Origin: Gambelia wislizenii
Taxonomy: Eukaryota; Chordata; Lepidosauria; Squamata; Crotaphytidae
Direction of reading: 5' to 3'
Assembly: GCA_030847615.1 (NCBI GenBank)
Contig: JAUMIR010000003.1
Coordinates: 32,114,501-32,178,500 of the forward strand
DNA: 64,000 nt
Made by a program: the position numbers and the translations under genes. The notes beneath the pieces were generated by a model. It was not told where the DNA came from. It saw only the letters and a list, made by a program, of their open reading frames with translations, and did not search any database. This document shows positions 33,450 through 45,189 of the stretch, piece after piece (position 1 is the stretch's first letter; every line of letters begins with the position of its first letter).

Positions 33450-35010
33450 AATGTCTTGATGTTTACTCCATGACACAGGTTTAGGAACTGTGTACCCAAC
33501 GCTTAAAAAAATCACCCTTCCAAAAGTTTAGCAAACTTTCCTCTGAGGCTCTTATGTCTGTGGGGAAAAGAGTGCCTGAGGTTTTTATATTCCCTCCACC
33601 CAGAAGACTACTGTGCTACAGACTGTTAGCAATACTAAGCAGTTCTGTTACTTATTCTAAGACTATAATTCAATTAACGCTAAAAAGAACAGAACATACC
33701 AAACTTGGGCTGCTCTAATTGCTAGAAAACTAATTGATTATACCCAAGAAATTATATGTTCTGGACCGATTAATTTATCCCTCCGGCTACATGCCAACAT
33801 CATTAATGTCATCTCCAATTCTCCGGTGTAAAATGTAATATAATCTGTGGATCATTGCGTTATATAAAATGAAAATCAGATTGTTGCCATTTCAATACTT
33901 TGATTGCTTATGGGAAAATCTTTACTTTTCTTGTATTCTGTGTTGGATGTGGAATGTGAAGAAGAATTAATGAAATAAAAATATTCATTACCTGTCCTTG
34001 CAACAAGTGAAAGAAGATAATGTAATCTGCTATTTTTCTCTTTTCATTTTGCTTCTGAGGAATTATGGAATATTCTGTTGTTGAGATTTATAGACAAGAG
34101 TTTTCTTTTTCTTTAAAAATAAAGGAAAAAGAAAAGGGAAGATATGACTGGAATATTTTATGAGTATCTCCGTGATTTTAATTCCATTTTCTGTAATATA
34201 TTCCTGTTGGCTTTCTGGGGAAAATAGCTTTCTTTTTATAAACATTGTTAATTTGGTATATTTAAAATTAGACAGAAAACAGTTGCCTGAGGCTATAGTT
34301 CTAACCCTAGTTACCTGCAAGTCAGCCTCATTGAACTTAATGGAACTTGCTTCAGAGTGGACATGTATAAGATAGTGCTTCAAAAACCAAATACTGGCCT
34401 CATTCTAACAGAAACCTACAGTAAAGATGGAGAGATCAATTTCTGCTCCTTGTCAGTTTTGCATATGTTCTCCAGTTTTCTGCTACTTAAAGAAAAACAA
34501 AAATGCATTTAAATTGTATATATTTCCCTGTGAAATAGGTATTTTGTACACATTGTTCAACTATGAGTTATACAGTATTGCCAAAATGGAGATATATTCA
34601 GTCAAAAGGATATCTATTTTGATTTGTATATTATGTGAGGAAAAGTAAATTAGATTGGTTTACTTATAATGCAAACCAAATGAAGCTCTCCCACCTCCAT
34701 CCCCCAGGTTTCATTCCATCTGAGTATACCTAAATATGCAGATAGTTCCTGAATCTACTTGTACAAGAATGAGATACTACCAAACAAAAAAATCAAAAAC
34801 AACCAAACAATACAGTTGTCTCTTTCTGTTTCTTCCGGGGAACCCTTCTGTCCATCTGAATTTCTCCCTGTATTTTGGAAATCTGAATAATCCAATCTTG
34901 CTTCCAAAATGGACCTCAGCTATTAGGAATCATTCATTGTAACCCAGCTCTGAAAGTCTGCTGTTTTAAGAAGAATGAATATGGTAACAAGCTGAAGATA
35001 TTCACAACTG
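33450..35010. other. Unassigned intergenic sequence
   Basis: A stretch at about 34284-34378 (TCATTGAACTTAATGGAACT, TTCAGAGTGGACATGTATAAG) resembles a short dispersed amniote repeat. The rest is unassigned. No exon seen. Confidence 0.4.
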
Positions 35011-35590
35011 AGGGCTTGCCTAGATGGGCAATTTACCCCAGCTTCCCCCCATCTTGGAGTCCTGCAGTCCAAATGATGCAGGGTTCCTGCCCTGATTCGC
35101 CTCCAGATAGACCTGACAACATCCAAGGCAAAGCCAGGGGGAAGCCAGGGTTAACCCATTTAAAACCCATGTTTTAAAAACAACAACAACAGGGAAACCC
35201 ATATTATGCAGGAAAACCTGGATGAGTCTGATGCAAGAACACAGGGTCTGTACCTGTGCGCTGGGCTGCATCGCCAGACACTACCCCCATCATTGCTTGT
35301 GTCACTCTACAGCTGGGAAGGAGGCCCCCAGCACATGATCAAGGCCCCCTGCATGTAGCCAGCCTTGATCACATGCTGAGGATCTCTTGCCTGGCTTCAG
35401 ACAGTGTGATGAGCAACAGTGGAGGAGGCACCTGTGGATACCTATTGGCATGTCCATGTAGTGGCCAGCATGTGCGTGCAGACTTCTGCCCATTTAGTCA
35501 CAGTAATGGGGGTGGGGGATTTGGGGCAACTTTGGGGTAAGAATATGCTGGCTGGAAGGTGACATATTCTGGTCTGTATGCACAAGCCCT
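35011..35590. mobile_element. hAT-like non-autonomous element
   Basis: The left end AGGGCTTGCCTAGATGG and the inverted right end AGGGCTTGTGCATACAGACC bound 580 bp. Flanking octamers CACAACTG and GAGAAGTG match at only five of eight positions. It is GC-rich, with no transposase. A fragment of the same family lies antisense at 17941-18250. Confidence 0.6.
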
Positions 35591-37507
35591 GAGAAGTGGT
35601 GGGATGATGCTCTAGGAGCCAGACCATTATCCTATCACTTTTCACCTACAAATAACATACCATTATATTCATTCTTCCCAGTAGATTTTCAAGCTTTACA
35701 TTTTACCTGTTTTTTTAAATGAATGTGTCCTGAGTAGTCTTCATGGTTATGTTGCCACTAATTTCAGACTTGCATTGACATTCTTTTTGAGTCATGCTTT
35801 ACAGGAGGTGGGAAATAGGGAAGGGTATGGTACAATAATGTCAAGTCATGTATTCTATTTTTTACCAAGAAAGGCAGATAAAGGGGCATGTGACAGAAAA
35901 TCTTGCCTAGAGAAAACAGAATAAAGAATACCTTCACTTCCCACCTGTACTTTTTTTGGCTTAAAACAGGAAAGGTGGAATTACTGTGTTCCACAAAAAT
36001 GAACATCAGTATGACTACTGCCAGTTTTTCACATCCTTTACTTCCTGATCCCAATAAAAAGAATGCCAGCCCAACACTCTTAGAAATATATGGACACCTG
36101 TAGCAAGATTTACCCTATTAGATTGTAATTCTTGGGATATATTGAATGGACCTAATGCATTTTTTTCCAGTCGTAATTTGAAGAATAATGATGTCCATTA
36201 TTAAATCTATTAAATCTATTAAATCTAACAGCACAATGCCATGCCTCTCTAGTAATTACTAAGTTTCATAGAGTACAGTGCAGCTATTCCTACATATGTG
36301 GGTAAAAGTGTGCAGCAAAAGTCATTTGATTTGTGAATTTTAGCTTCATTATTTCTTGTGGGAAAGAATTATTTCTTTGGATCATGAAAGTAGAAAATCT
36401 GGTGCATTGGGAATGTCAGCAAATGTTTATTTCAGCTTGACATGACATTTTCTTCATTTGTCTTTGTGGGATGTATTTACCTGGGCTGCCAAGTAAGCTT
36501 TCAGCAAACACCAGAGAAGCCCATGTGTATGCATTTTGTGAGGCCAAATGTGTTACACATTACCATATAAATCTGTTGTTTTCAGAAACTCATTAAGTTG
36601 CAAATCTCATCATTATTCAACTTCCAATAAGTGACATATTATTCCTAACATTTTAACCGTTCTAATATAGAACAGAGAGGATAACAATCAAATCTACTTG
36701 TTGCTGTTGTGATCTTTGCAAAGTCAGTTTGAGAAGGCTGGAAAAAGTAATTCTAATTAATAAGGAAACACTGATACATAATTTGTAGCTATTTCATGGT
36801 GTATACAGTATTCTGTGATTTGTAGGTATTTGCCACAAATGGGACTTGAAAGCTCCAGCAGAAGGAATCAAGGATATGTTGACCAACCTCGCACTGCTCT
36901 GCCACACTTGTTACCCATGCAGAAAAGTTGTTCCTCTTGCCAAACACTTCTGTCCTAGAAAAAAAAATATATTCATTAGAACTGCCATAGCTGTCTAGCT
37001 AAATTAATCAGTACATCATAATTAGGTAGGGCTTTTCACATTTTTAGCACACATCTTAATCATTCTTAGAAAGTGATCTAAAGAATTTAGAAAATGAGAA
37101 AGGGAGTATGGAAAACTCTTTTTATAGCAAGGGGGTTATCTTGTGGAAGAAATAGACTATCTGTAGTCCTATATTTAAAAAGCCACACTGCAACATCAGT
37201 CACATTCAGTTTAGTGAACAAGAAATGGGATGGAGTTATGCAGACAGAAAACAGGCTGGTGCTAACTGCAGAATAGATAATGTCATGCCCCTCCGTTTGG
37301 CTTCAGCATTTATCCACTGTACAACAGCTAGTTTGCAGATACAGAAATCTCATCCACTCATTAATAAGAGTGCATCAAATCATGCAAATAGCGGGACCAT
37401 GATCGATCACACCCCTTTCATCTCCCTTCTGTTGCTATGCCCTGTTTGGAATGTGGGCCATGAGATGATGATGATCATCATCATCATCTATATGTTGTCT
37501 TAAAATA
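35591..37507. other. Unassigned intergenic sequence
   Basis: Nearly 2 kb without a recognised repeat or exon. A short GATGATGATGATCATCATC palindrome lies next to the CR1 start at about 37465. Confidence 0.4.
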
Positions 37508-38122
37508 GAGTGTGATGCAGAAACTAAAAAAAGCCAATGTAATTTTAGGCTTTATCAATAGGCATATAGTATATAGATCGAGGGAATAGTGCCACTCTGT
37601 TCTGCTTTGGTCAGACCTCACTTGAAATACTGTGCCCAGTTCTGGGACGCAATTAAAGAAGGATATTGACAAGCTAGAATGTGTCCAGGATGGGCAACCA
37701 AAATGGTGAAAGGTCTAGCGGTCCTATGAGAAGTGGCTTGCAGAGCTGGTTATGTTTAGCCTGGGGAAGAGAAAGTTAAGAGGTGACATGATAGCCATGT
37801 TTTAATACTTGAAAGGATGTCATCTGGAAGAGGGAGCAGGCTTGTTTTCTGCTGCTTCAGACACTAGAATATGGAGTAATGGACTCAAACTACAGGGAAA
37901 GAGATTCCACTTAAACATTAGAAAGAACTTCCTGATGATAACAGCTGTTTTAAAGTGGAATATAATGCATTGGGAGTGTGGTGGAGTCTCCTTCTTTGGA
38001 GGTTTTTTAAACAGAGGCTGGATGGCCATCTGTGAGGCGTGCTTTGAGGCGTTCCTGCATGGCAGGGGGTTGGACAAGATGGCCCTCATGGTATCTTCTA
38101 ACTCTATGATTCTATGATTCTA
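37508..38122 (+). mobile_element. CR1 LINE fragment
   Basis: A 5'-truncated copy covering the last part of ORF2 and the 3' UTR. It starts at GTGTGATGCAGAAACTAAAA (equivalent to 52568 in the full copy) and ends with two ATTCTATG units. Frames are broken; the piece at 37809-38117 contains the KGCHLEEGAGLFSAASD region. Confidence 0.9.
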
Positions 38123-38176
38123 AACTACTCACAATATTAAAGTTACAAAAAACCCCATACAATTTAAAAATATTAA

Positions 38177-38396
38177 GGAGCCGGAGACAGCATGGCATAG
38201 TGGTTTAAGTGTTCGACTGCAGCTCTGGAGACCAGGGTTCAAACTCCACTCGGCCATGAAAACCCACTGATCTTGGGCAAATCACATACTCTCTGCCTCA
38301 GAAAATCCTGTGATAGGTTTGCCTTAGAGTCACCATCAGTCAGAAATGACTTGAAGGCACACATCAACAACAACAATAACAATAACAAAAACAATT
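38177..38396 (+). mobile_element. Sauria-type SINE
   Basis: Head (GCATGGCATAGTGGTTTAAG), B box (GGGTTCAAACTCC), body and tail (TGACTTGAAGGCACACATC) followed by imperfect (AAC)n. Confidence 0.85.
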
Positions 38397-38399
38397 AAA

Positions 38400-39025
38400 A
38401 CAATATATCACCCTCTTTAAAGCACTTTAAGATGTTCAGTTCCATCCGCTGACAGAAGGAGAACCAAGGGGGGTCCATATTGGCCTCCCTAGTTAGGCAG
38501 TTCTAGAGCTTAAAGGTAGCCACTTATATGACCTTATCTCATATCCACAACAGCTGTGTCTGTGAAAGTGGTGGGACTGAAAGAAGGGTCTCTCCTCAGG
38601 GTCTCAGGGTCCAAGTAGGCTTATACAGAGAGATATGGTGTGTTATATAGTTTGGATATAAACTACCTCAGTGGGGAAAGTATTATGGTATCTATCTTTT
38701 CCCTAAGATAACTTGATCTTTACAGTTTAGGACTCTAAAAGTAAAAACTAGCAGGGGTGGATTTTAACCCCAGGAAAAGGTAGATCAGGATACCATAGTT
38801 AATATGAAGTCACTGCATACTATCAATCTATCAGAATCCAGACTAGTTTAAAATGCTACAAACCACAAATCCAGAGAATAAAAAATATGCAGCTCCATGA
38901 ATTAGAACTAGACATGCACAGAATATACATAAACTCACAAAACATATAAGAATTAAAACTGTTTAATTGCGTTGCAGAGGGGCGGGATAGAAATAAAATT
39001 TTATTATATTATTATATTATTATTT
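38400..39025 (+). mobile_element. L2-like old LINE fragment with (ATT)n end
   Basis: Upstream blocks (GGCCTCCCTAGTTAGGCAGTT, AAGGGTCTCTCCTCAGG, AGAGAGATATGGTG) match the dispersed family also seen at 12435-12815. The 3' end reads GCAGAGGGGCGGGATAGAAA and is followed by an (ATT)n-type run. The middle (38670-38960) is poorly supported. Confidence 0.45.
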
Positions 39026-41204
39026 ATATGAAAACTTTTGATTCAGTGTACAGTAAGTTATATGAAAAAAACCCCAAAGTATACATAAGTACAATTAAAA
39101 ACAGATACATTAATACAACTGCATGGAATGTATGGCCAGAATCCTATACTTATGAATGGAGAATAATGCTTCATGTGCACAGTTCTGTGTCCATACTACC
39201 CCCTTGTAGTTAGCTGCCAAGTGCCTGAAATCCATTGCCATGGCCGTTTACTGGCTGGGCAAGGGAGGGAGGTAGCTAGCTGGGAGAAGAGAGCCAATGT
39301 CATCCTCCTGTATGTCCAGAAAGTCACATGTGAATAGCCATGACGGTTTACTTCTGACACTTCGAAGCTGCTGCGCTGTGTGTGGGTATGCATCTTTTGC
39401 AAGGAGGTACTGAATACCCCCTTCCATAATGTCCACTATGTCCAAAAAGGGCATACACATGTGTAACCCCAGGTTATACAGTGTAAGTCACTAACAAGAT
39501 TCCAGCCTTCCAATCCAGTGGTGGTGGATTCAGCGACAGGCTGGCATTGGGCTTCGGCCCATCTTTTGCAGGTTATGGTGGGGGACGAATGGGCCACATC
39601 TGCAGCCAGGATATACCGGCAGGGAACTAGCGTATCCTGGCTAGTGCAGATAAGACCCATAAGTCAACAGGCAACTTGAAGGCACACATGCATGCACACA
39701 CATATGCACGCAAACATCCATTTCTGCAACTTTGAACTGAATGAGAATTTTCAGTATTGGAGATCTTTTAAGTACCAAAATAATATGTTCAAGGCAACAG
39801 CAAAGCTTCAGAGCCACACTGTCCGGTGGCAAAAGGTAGAGCTGGGCCCAATGAGGCAATTTCCTTTTTTTAAAAAAATTAAACAAGTTAAAAAGAAAAA
39901 TTGCATACAAACCAAATCTTCCAAATTAACAATGTTACACATACATTTCATTCATCTCTCATATTTTACACTAATTTCTGTAAAATTATTATTAGTGGTT
40001 AACAGTGATCTTCTTTCATCTTGCAAACTTATATCGTTCTGTACTTCCCATTAAGATGTCGTGCAGGAATAAACACAAGTCTTTCCTACTGTCCTTACTT
40101 GAATTAACGATTTGATTATAACATCAACATATTATCTTCTAAAAATAAAGCAGCAGTTTAGATTAAATTTTTGTACTCTCCCTGTCATGGAAGGAGAAAA
40201 AGGCAAAGACAGTGGCAGCAAAACCCTTCTGTCTCAACATGGAATAGTCCAGGGTTGCCAGACTGAAAACTGGAGAGGGCTCCCATAACTTTAATGGTTG
40301 TGTAGGAGACTTAATCATATGCTACCAACATCTTGTTCCAAAAAGATATGACCACTTTTTTGTTTAACAATAATCAGATTGCTCTGATCTGAAATGTCTC
40401 CTCCTCCTCCTTTTTTTTTTTTTTTAAGCAAGGCAATTGAAATTCAATTTTAGCTAATTTTAGCAGGACAATGTAAGTCTGCAGGCACATGTTTCTGACA
40501 TGACATCTATAGATCTGTTCTTACAACTGAATCATTCAATTAATTTAACAATTTTAATTCATTCAACTTAGCATTGCATTACAATCATTGTCATTTGCTC
40601 TCCAATAGGGGGTTGATGAGGATCTCTCTCATCTAGCCATTTTTTGATATTTTTTGTTGACTGAGGCTGCTTCTGTATAGAGAGAACACAGTGCTTTAAA
40701 AAAAAGGCAAAGACCAGTCCTTTTAACAGAGCAAATGCAATACTCTAACGTTAGACCCCCATTCAAGGATTCAGAGAAAAATCCATGCTAATGAATGCTA
40801 ATCCATAATAATGTGGTGGCTTTTGCTACCCCATTATTATTCACTGAGCAGAGATTCCTTGCATTTCATTTTGCTCCTGTTTAGAAGCATCCATCCTTTC
40901 AGAGTGAGGGTGGGCAACTCACAACCTTGAGGCCACCTGCAGCCCCCACCCACAATTTTTTAGCCCTTATTGCCTCCTTACTACCACCACTGCGGCTGCT
41001 GCATTCTCATATTTTCCCACTTATATGGAAGACAGGTACCTTTAGTTTACATTTTAAAAAAATATTAAATTGTTCCATCCTGTTCCTGCAGGAACCTGTG
41101 AATTTCAGTAACTTCTTAAGAATGGAAACATGAAATTATCAACAATCTCCAATGGACAAATTCAACACACCCTTAACTCTAGACTTTCTCAGACAAGTCC
41201 CTCC
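39026..41204. other. Unassigned sequence
   Basis: The block 39190-39660 is GC-richer and its inverted right edge (GGTCTTATCTGCACTAGCC) resembles hAT-like termini elsewhere in the window, but I cannot find a matching left end. No exon seen. Confidence 0.35.
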
Positions 41205-41260
41205 AAGGGTTCTTCTGCTGGTATATTTTAAAGCATTTTCCTGCCAGCAAAAGAACCCTT
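41205..41260. repeat. Short hairpin-forming inverted repeat
   Basis: AAGGGTTCTTCTGCTGG (41205-41221) and CCAGCAAAAGAACCCTT (41244-41260) pair at 16 of 17 positions around a 22-bp loop. Confidence 0.75.
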
Positions 41261-41299
41261 TCTACCAGACCTACCTTGATCATTGTGAATAAGCAGCCG

Positions 41300-41482
41300 T
41301 CAGCATGAACAGAGCATGAATGAAGCTCGGTTCACTTCCGTGCTCATAATCTCACCGGTTCTCAATAGACGGTGCAAGCACGGTAAATTAAAGAAAAATA
41401 AACATACAAAAAGTAAATACAAGCAGAGAAACACACTTTGCAACTTACAAGTGAACCGGGGGGGAGGTCATAAAAATAGCAT
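41300..41482. repeat. Unclassified dispersed repeat, copy A
   Basis: It aligns with 59081-59262 on the same strand (TGAACAGAGC, TTCACTTCC, an A-rich block, ACACACTTT, GTGAACC against GTAACC). I cannot name the family. Confidence 0.55.
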
Positions 41483-42359
41483 ATGGTTCCTGGCTGTTGC
41501 GATCTCACCTGGAAGTTTTCTGCCATTGATGCTGTATTCATGTGAGCACAGTGCCGGGAAGTTTCAAATGCTGGCAATGCTGTAACAAAAGCTGAATGGG
41601 AGATCAATTGATGGCTTGGTCCATCAATAAAATAGAACTGCTTTTTGACTTTACATGATTGCAAAAGGATGATGTCATCTGATGTGCGCACTCATTTGCG
41701 ATCATTAGGCATCGTATGACGCCATATTTGTCGCAATTTGATAAAGTCCTCAGTACAGCTGTTCCCATTGTGAAGAGGACCATGTTGCATCTGGCTACCA
41801 CAAAGCTGTGAAAGACAAAGAATCTGCCGGAAAATGGGAGTTGGCAATCTAATTCGGCAGTACAAATGTAGCTGAATATACAGGGATTCGATGCAAGACT
41901 TTTAGGAGCTAAGCATTCAAAATTATTTTGTTATATGGGTGAATCTGTCAAGTTCATTTTCTCTCATATCTCATCTCAAGTTCTTTCTGTTACTTTTTAT
42001 CAAGCAATCTGCAACTTTTTGAAAGATCTTATCAAACAGTCCCAAACTACTCCAGTCATTTTTATTGTTACTACATTCAATGTTTTATAAGCAAATTAGG
42101 TTCAAGGATGAAAAGGCATCCTCTAAGGCTGGGTCTGCATTATGTTTGAAAAAATAAAGGCAAGAAGAAATGAAACAATCCTGGAGTTTAGAATTGATGG
42201 ACTGAAAACCTTTTTGTCCGTAAAAGTCATTCTTGTAAACAATATATCTACAAGTGAGATATTGTTAAATACAGCTGTTCAAAAATTCTAGGTTCTAGAA
42301 ACAACTGTCAAAATATTTCAAGATATATCTTATGACTTTACATTACATTACACTTACAC
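41483..42359. other. Unassigned sequence
   Basis: No gene or recognised repeat. Open frames here overlap antisense and have no motif. Confidence 0.4.
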
Positions 42360-42662
42360 AAGGGAGCCCTGCTGGCATAGTGGTTAAATGTCAGTACTGC
42401 AACCACAATGTTGCAAGTTCCATTCCAAGGGCTCCAAGGTTCACTCAGCCTTCCATCCTTTCATAGGTCAGTAAAATGAGTACCTGGCTTGTGGGGGCAA
42501 TTAGCTAACACACACTGGAAACTGCTTGGAGAGGGCCTAGCATGCTATTAAAAAAAGTAGTGTGGATGTGTAGGTGTTATTGCTTAACAATTTGTAAGCC
42601 ACTCTGATAGCCTTGTGGCTGAACAGCGGGGTATAAATAAACAAACAAATAAATAAATAAAT
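42360..42662 (+). mobile_element. tRNA-derived SINE of a second family
   Basis: The head GGGAGCCCTGCTGGCATAGTGG carries a tRNA-like promoter region. The 3' part TTTGTAAGCCACTCTGATAG..GGGGTATAAATAA ends in (AAAT)n, unlike the (AAC)n tail of the Sauria-type copies. Confidence 0.7.
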
Positions 42663-42679
42663 AGAAAATGTTATCTCTC

Positions 42680-42970
42680 TGTTGGAGGGAATGTTGTGTT
42701 TTTCTATAAAGCTAGGGGATTGACTATCCTATGTTGCTGTGGCTGTGACTGTATTGTCAGTTCTGTTTGCAACTCTGTGTTGTGAAGATGTACTATGAAG
42801 TACTCTGTCCTATTTTAAATATGTTTATGCTTTAATAAAGATAAGTAGTTATTTTTAGGTACAACCTGTGTCTGTTCTTTATTTTTCTGCATGAAGAAAC
42901 AAGACTCTGATACAAACCTTTTGCTGCCTAGACTTCTTGATATTCTGAGGTTTAGTGTGCTACCCTGACA
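42680..42970 (+). mobile_element. Possible small LTR or LTR fragment
   Basis: A TATA box (TATAAA at 42705-42710) is followed by AATAAA at 42834-42839 and a GT/T-rich stretch. The piece can be bounded TGTT...GACA. The U3 would be only about 25 bp before the TATA, so it may be 5'-truncated or not an LTR. Confidence 0.3.
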
Positions 42971-43448
42971 ATCAATCTATTTTTCTTCATTCTCTATGCA
43001 TGTATGTTGCTAATTTGTTTTTGATTTTGAGAGTTTTATAATAATAAATCATTTAAAAAAAATTTAAAAATAAATAAATAAATAAATAAATAATTTTTAA
43101 AAAATAATAAAATTTATTTATAACCCGCCCCTCTGCTAAAAACAATCAGGGCAGCTTCCAACAATTAAAACATTATAATAATGACTAAAAACACCACCCA
43201 CACCCACCCTCCCCCATAAAAAGACATTAAACACTATAAAATTAAAACCTTCTAACTAAAAACACATTAAAAACAAATATATACATAATTTTAAAAAGCC
43301 AGGAGACTGAGCTCCTGAGGAAAAACTCTAGTTTCTACTTTTAAATTGTTTAAATCTACTAAAGAACAAAGAAGCCATTTCACAAGGGTAGTTTTTGCTT
43401 CTTCTTCTTTTTTTTTTTTTTAAGGTAGAATCCAAAGGGGAAACTAAC
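42971..43448 (-). mobile_element. (AAAT)n and L2-like 3' end (antisense)
   Basis: After unassigned sequence, an (AAAT)n run (about 43068-43105) leads into AAAATTTATTTATAACCCGC and CCCTCTGC, the same antisense 3' end as at 7940. The right boundary, near 43330, is uncertain. Confidence 0.5.
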
Positions 43449-43680
43449 ATAGCATAGTAATTTGAGTGTTGGACTAGTACACTGGGAAACAAGGGTTCAA
43501 ATTGTTTGAATTATCACTTAGCCATGGAAACCCACTGTGTGTCCTTTGGCAAGTCACACTGTCTCAGCCTCATAGGAAATACAATAGAAAGCCCCTTCTG
43601 AACAAATCTGACAAAGAAATTGGTAAGATAAGTTCACCATAGGATCGCCATAAGTCAGAAATGACTTGAAGGAACAACAG
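43449..43680 (+). mobile_element. Sauria-type SINE
   Basis: Head (AGCATAGTAATTTGAGTGTTGG), B-box remnant (GGGTTCAAATTG), body and tail (ATAAGTCAGAAATGACTTGA). Confidence 0.8.
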
Positions 43681-43726
43681 TCCAAACGGTATACCTGCTA
43701 ATTTCCATGTAATTTCCTGCTAATCT

Positions 43727-43816
43727 CATATGAAAATTTTGGAACCTAAGTAGGGGCACATCTACATGAGGGGGAAAAAATCTAAAACACCTTGTAGTAT
43801 TGGCATCTTGCAGCAG
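43727..43816. repeat. Long target-site duplication, left copy
   Basis: CATA..GAAAATTTTGG through GGCATCTTGCAGCAG is repeated at 44558-44648 with few differences, bracketing a LINE fragment. Confidence 0.85.
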
Positions 43817-44557
43817 AGATCGATCACAGATTAGCAAAGGCATATAGTGCATTTGGAAGACTTCACAAAAGAGTCTGGAGCAATAAAACACCTGAGGCAA
43901 AGCACAACAATCAGTGTGTATAGAGCCATTGTACTCTCTATTCTCCTTTATGGATCTGAAACATGGGTCACCTATCACCACCACCTACGACTCCTCGAAC
44001 GCTTTCATCAGCACTGTCTACACACAATCCTAAATATACACTGGACTGACTATGTGACAAATGTTGCTGTCCTTGAGCAAGCAGGGATCACCAGCATTGC
44101 GGCCATGATACTGAGAACACAGCTGCTCTGGGCAGGGCACGTTTCTAGGATGGAGGACCATCGCCTCCCAAAAATAGTACTCTACGGTGAACTCGCCACG
44201 GGTCAGCGTAAAAGGGACGCTCCAAAAAAGCGATACAAGGACTCCCTGAAACAACATCTCAGGCTCGGCCAAATTGATCACCAACAATGGTCCGCCCTGG
44301 CCTCACATCAGGAGGCATGGAGACGCACTATCCACAATGCTGCAGCCTTATTTGAGAACTCACGCTGAACAAGTCTTGAAGAGAAATGACAACGCAGAAA
44401 GAATCACAAGCCAAAAACATCAACCAAGGAGACCTTCTGCTGTACTTTCTGCAACCGGACTTGTTTATCTTGGATTGCCTTTTTAGTCATCAGCACGCTT
44501 GCAGAAAGCGCGGGATGAGTCCTTCCTGAATCTTCGTTTGCGAAGAAAAGCCAGAGG
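43817..44557 (+). mobile_element. LINE 3' fragment, same family as 941-4250
   Basis: A 5'-truncated copy with a 173-aa open frame (43847-44368) covering the post-RT region: STTISVYRAIVLSILLYGSE, YHHHLRLLERFHQHCL, LWAGHVSRMEDHRLPK and RYKDSLKQHL. It ends at GAAGAAAAGCCAGAGG without poly(A). It is about 740 bp long, with duplications of about 90 bp on both sides. Confidence 0.85.
43847..44368 (+). pseudogene. LINE post-RT domain, open fragment
   Basis: This open stretch encodes only the C-terminal region after the RT. The family's C-terminal zinc-finger-like block follows in another frame near 44435-44510 (TFCNRTC-type, then H-x4-C), so one frameshift separates them. No RT catalytic residues are present and no function is expected. 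Confidence 0.75.
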
Positions 44558-44648
44558 CATAAGAAAATTTTGGAACCTAAGTAGGGGCAGATCTACATGA
44601 GGGGAAAAAAAATCTTAAATACATTGTAGTATTGGCATCTTGCAGCAG
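44558..44648. repeat. Long target-site duplication, right copy
   Basis: It matches 43727-43816. The sequence then continues into the interior of the hAT-like element, so this copy marks the resumption of pre-insertion DNA. Confidence 0.85.
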
Positions 44649-45189
44649 CAACATTTTTAAACAGTTTTTCTGGCCTCAGAAGCTCCCATAAGCCTTGCAT
44701 TTCTGACAGTGGCCATGAATAATTTAGTCATGTTAGTTCTTCACCGCTGTGATTTTGTTTTAAAAAAAAAAAAGTCATCCCAAGGTGCACTGGTGCGATA
44801 GAGCAATTCTCCAATTTTATAAGAAAAAACAGAAAATATTGATCCTTTTTATCGCCTAAGTGAGCAATCGCTAAGGTGAAAATCCAACACAGTGGCAGCG
44901 GGCGCTTGCCCTCCTAGCAAGGCCCACCCCCACTCTCACCCAGCCAATCAACTTTGTGCTTGCCTTTGAGATTTTTATTGTTCTATAGTCCAAACAAGCA
45001 AAAATGTGCACCTACCTCATGTTTTGTGAAAAAGTACTGGGAAATCTATGAACACTTTTACCCCATTGTTTTTGCCATTTTGCCCCCCCCCCCTTCCAAA
45101 TAGTGTGGATTGGCACTGGATCCCATTTAGACAAGTAGGATTCCCAGCAAATTCCATGAGGGGTATTTTCCCCATTTAGATGGGCCCTG

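Larger units (their letters stand above)
43752..45189. mobile_element. hAT-like element interrupted by a LINE
   Basis: The left end AGGGGCACATCTACATGAGG and the inverted right end CAGGGCCCATCTAAATGGGG are imperfect terminal repeats. Without the LINE and one duplication copy, the element is roughly 600 bp, like the relative at 28973-29573. They share AAATCCAACA..GGC and CAGCCAATCA blocks. Confidence 0.65.

Noticed and set aside
43727..44648. The long direct repeats as LTRs of a small element
   Set aside because: The repeats include the start of a hAT-like element whose interior continues on the right, and the bracketed sequence is a 5'-truncated LINE end, so target duplication is the better reading.
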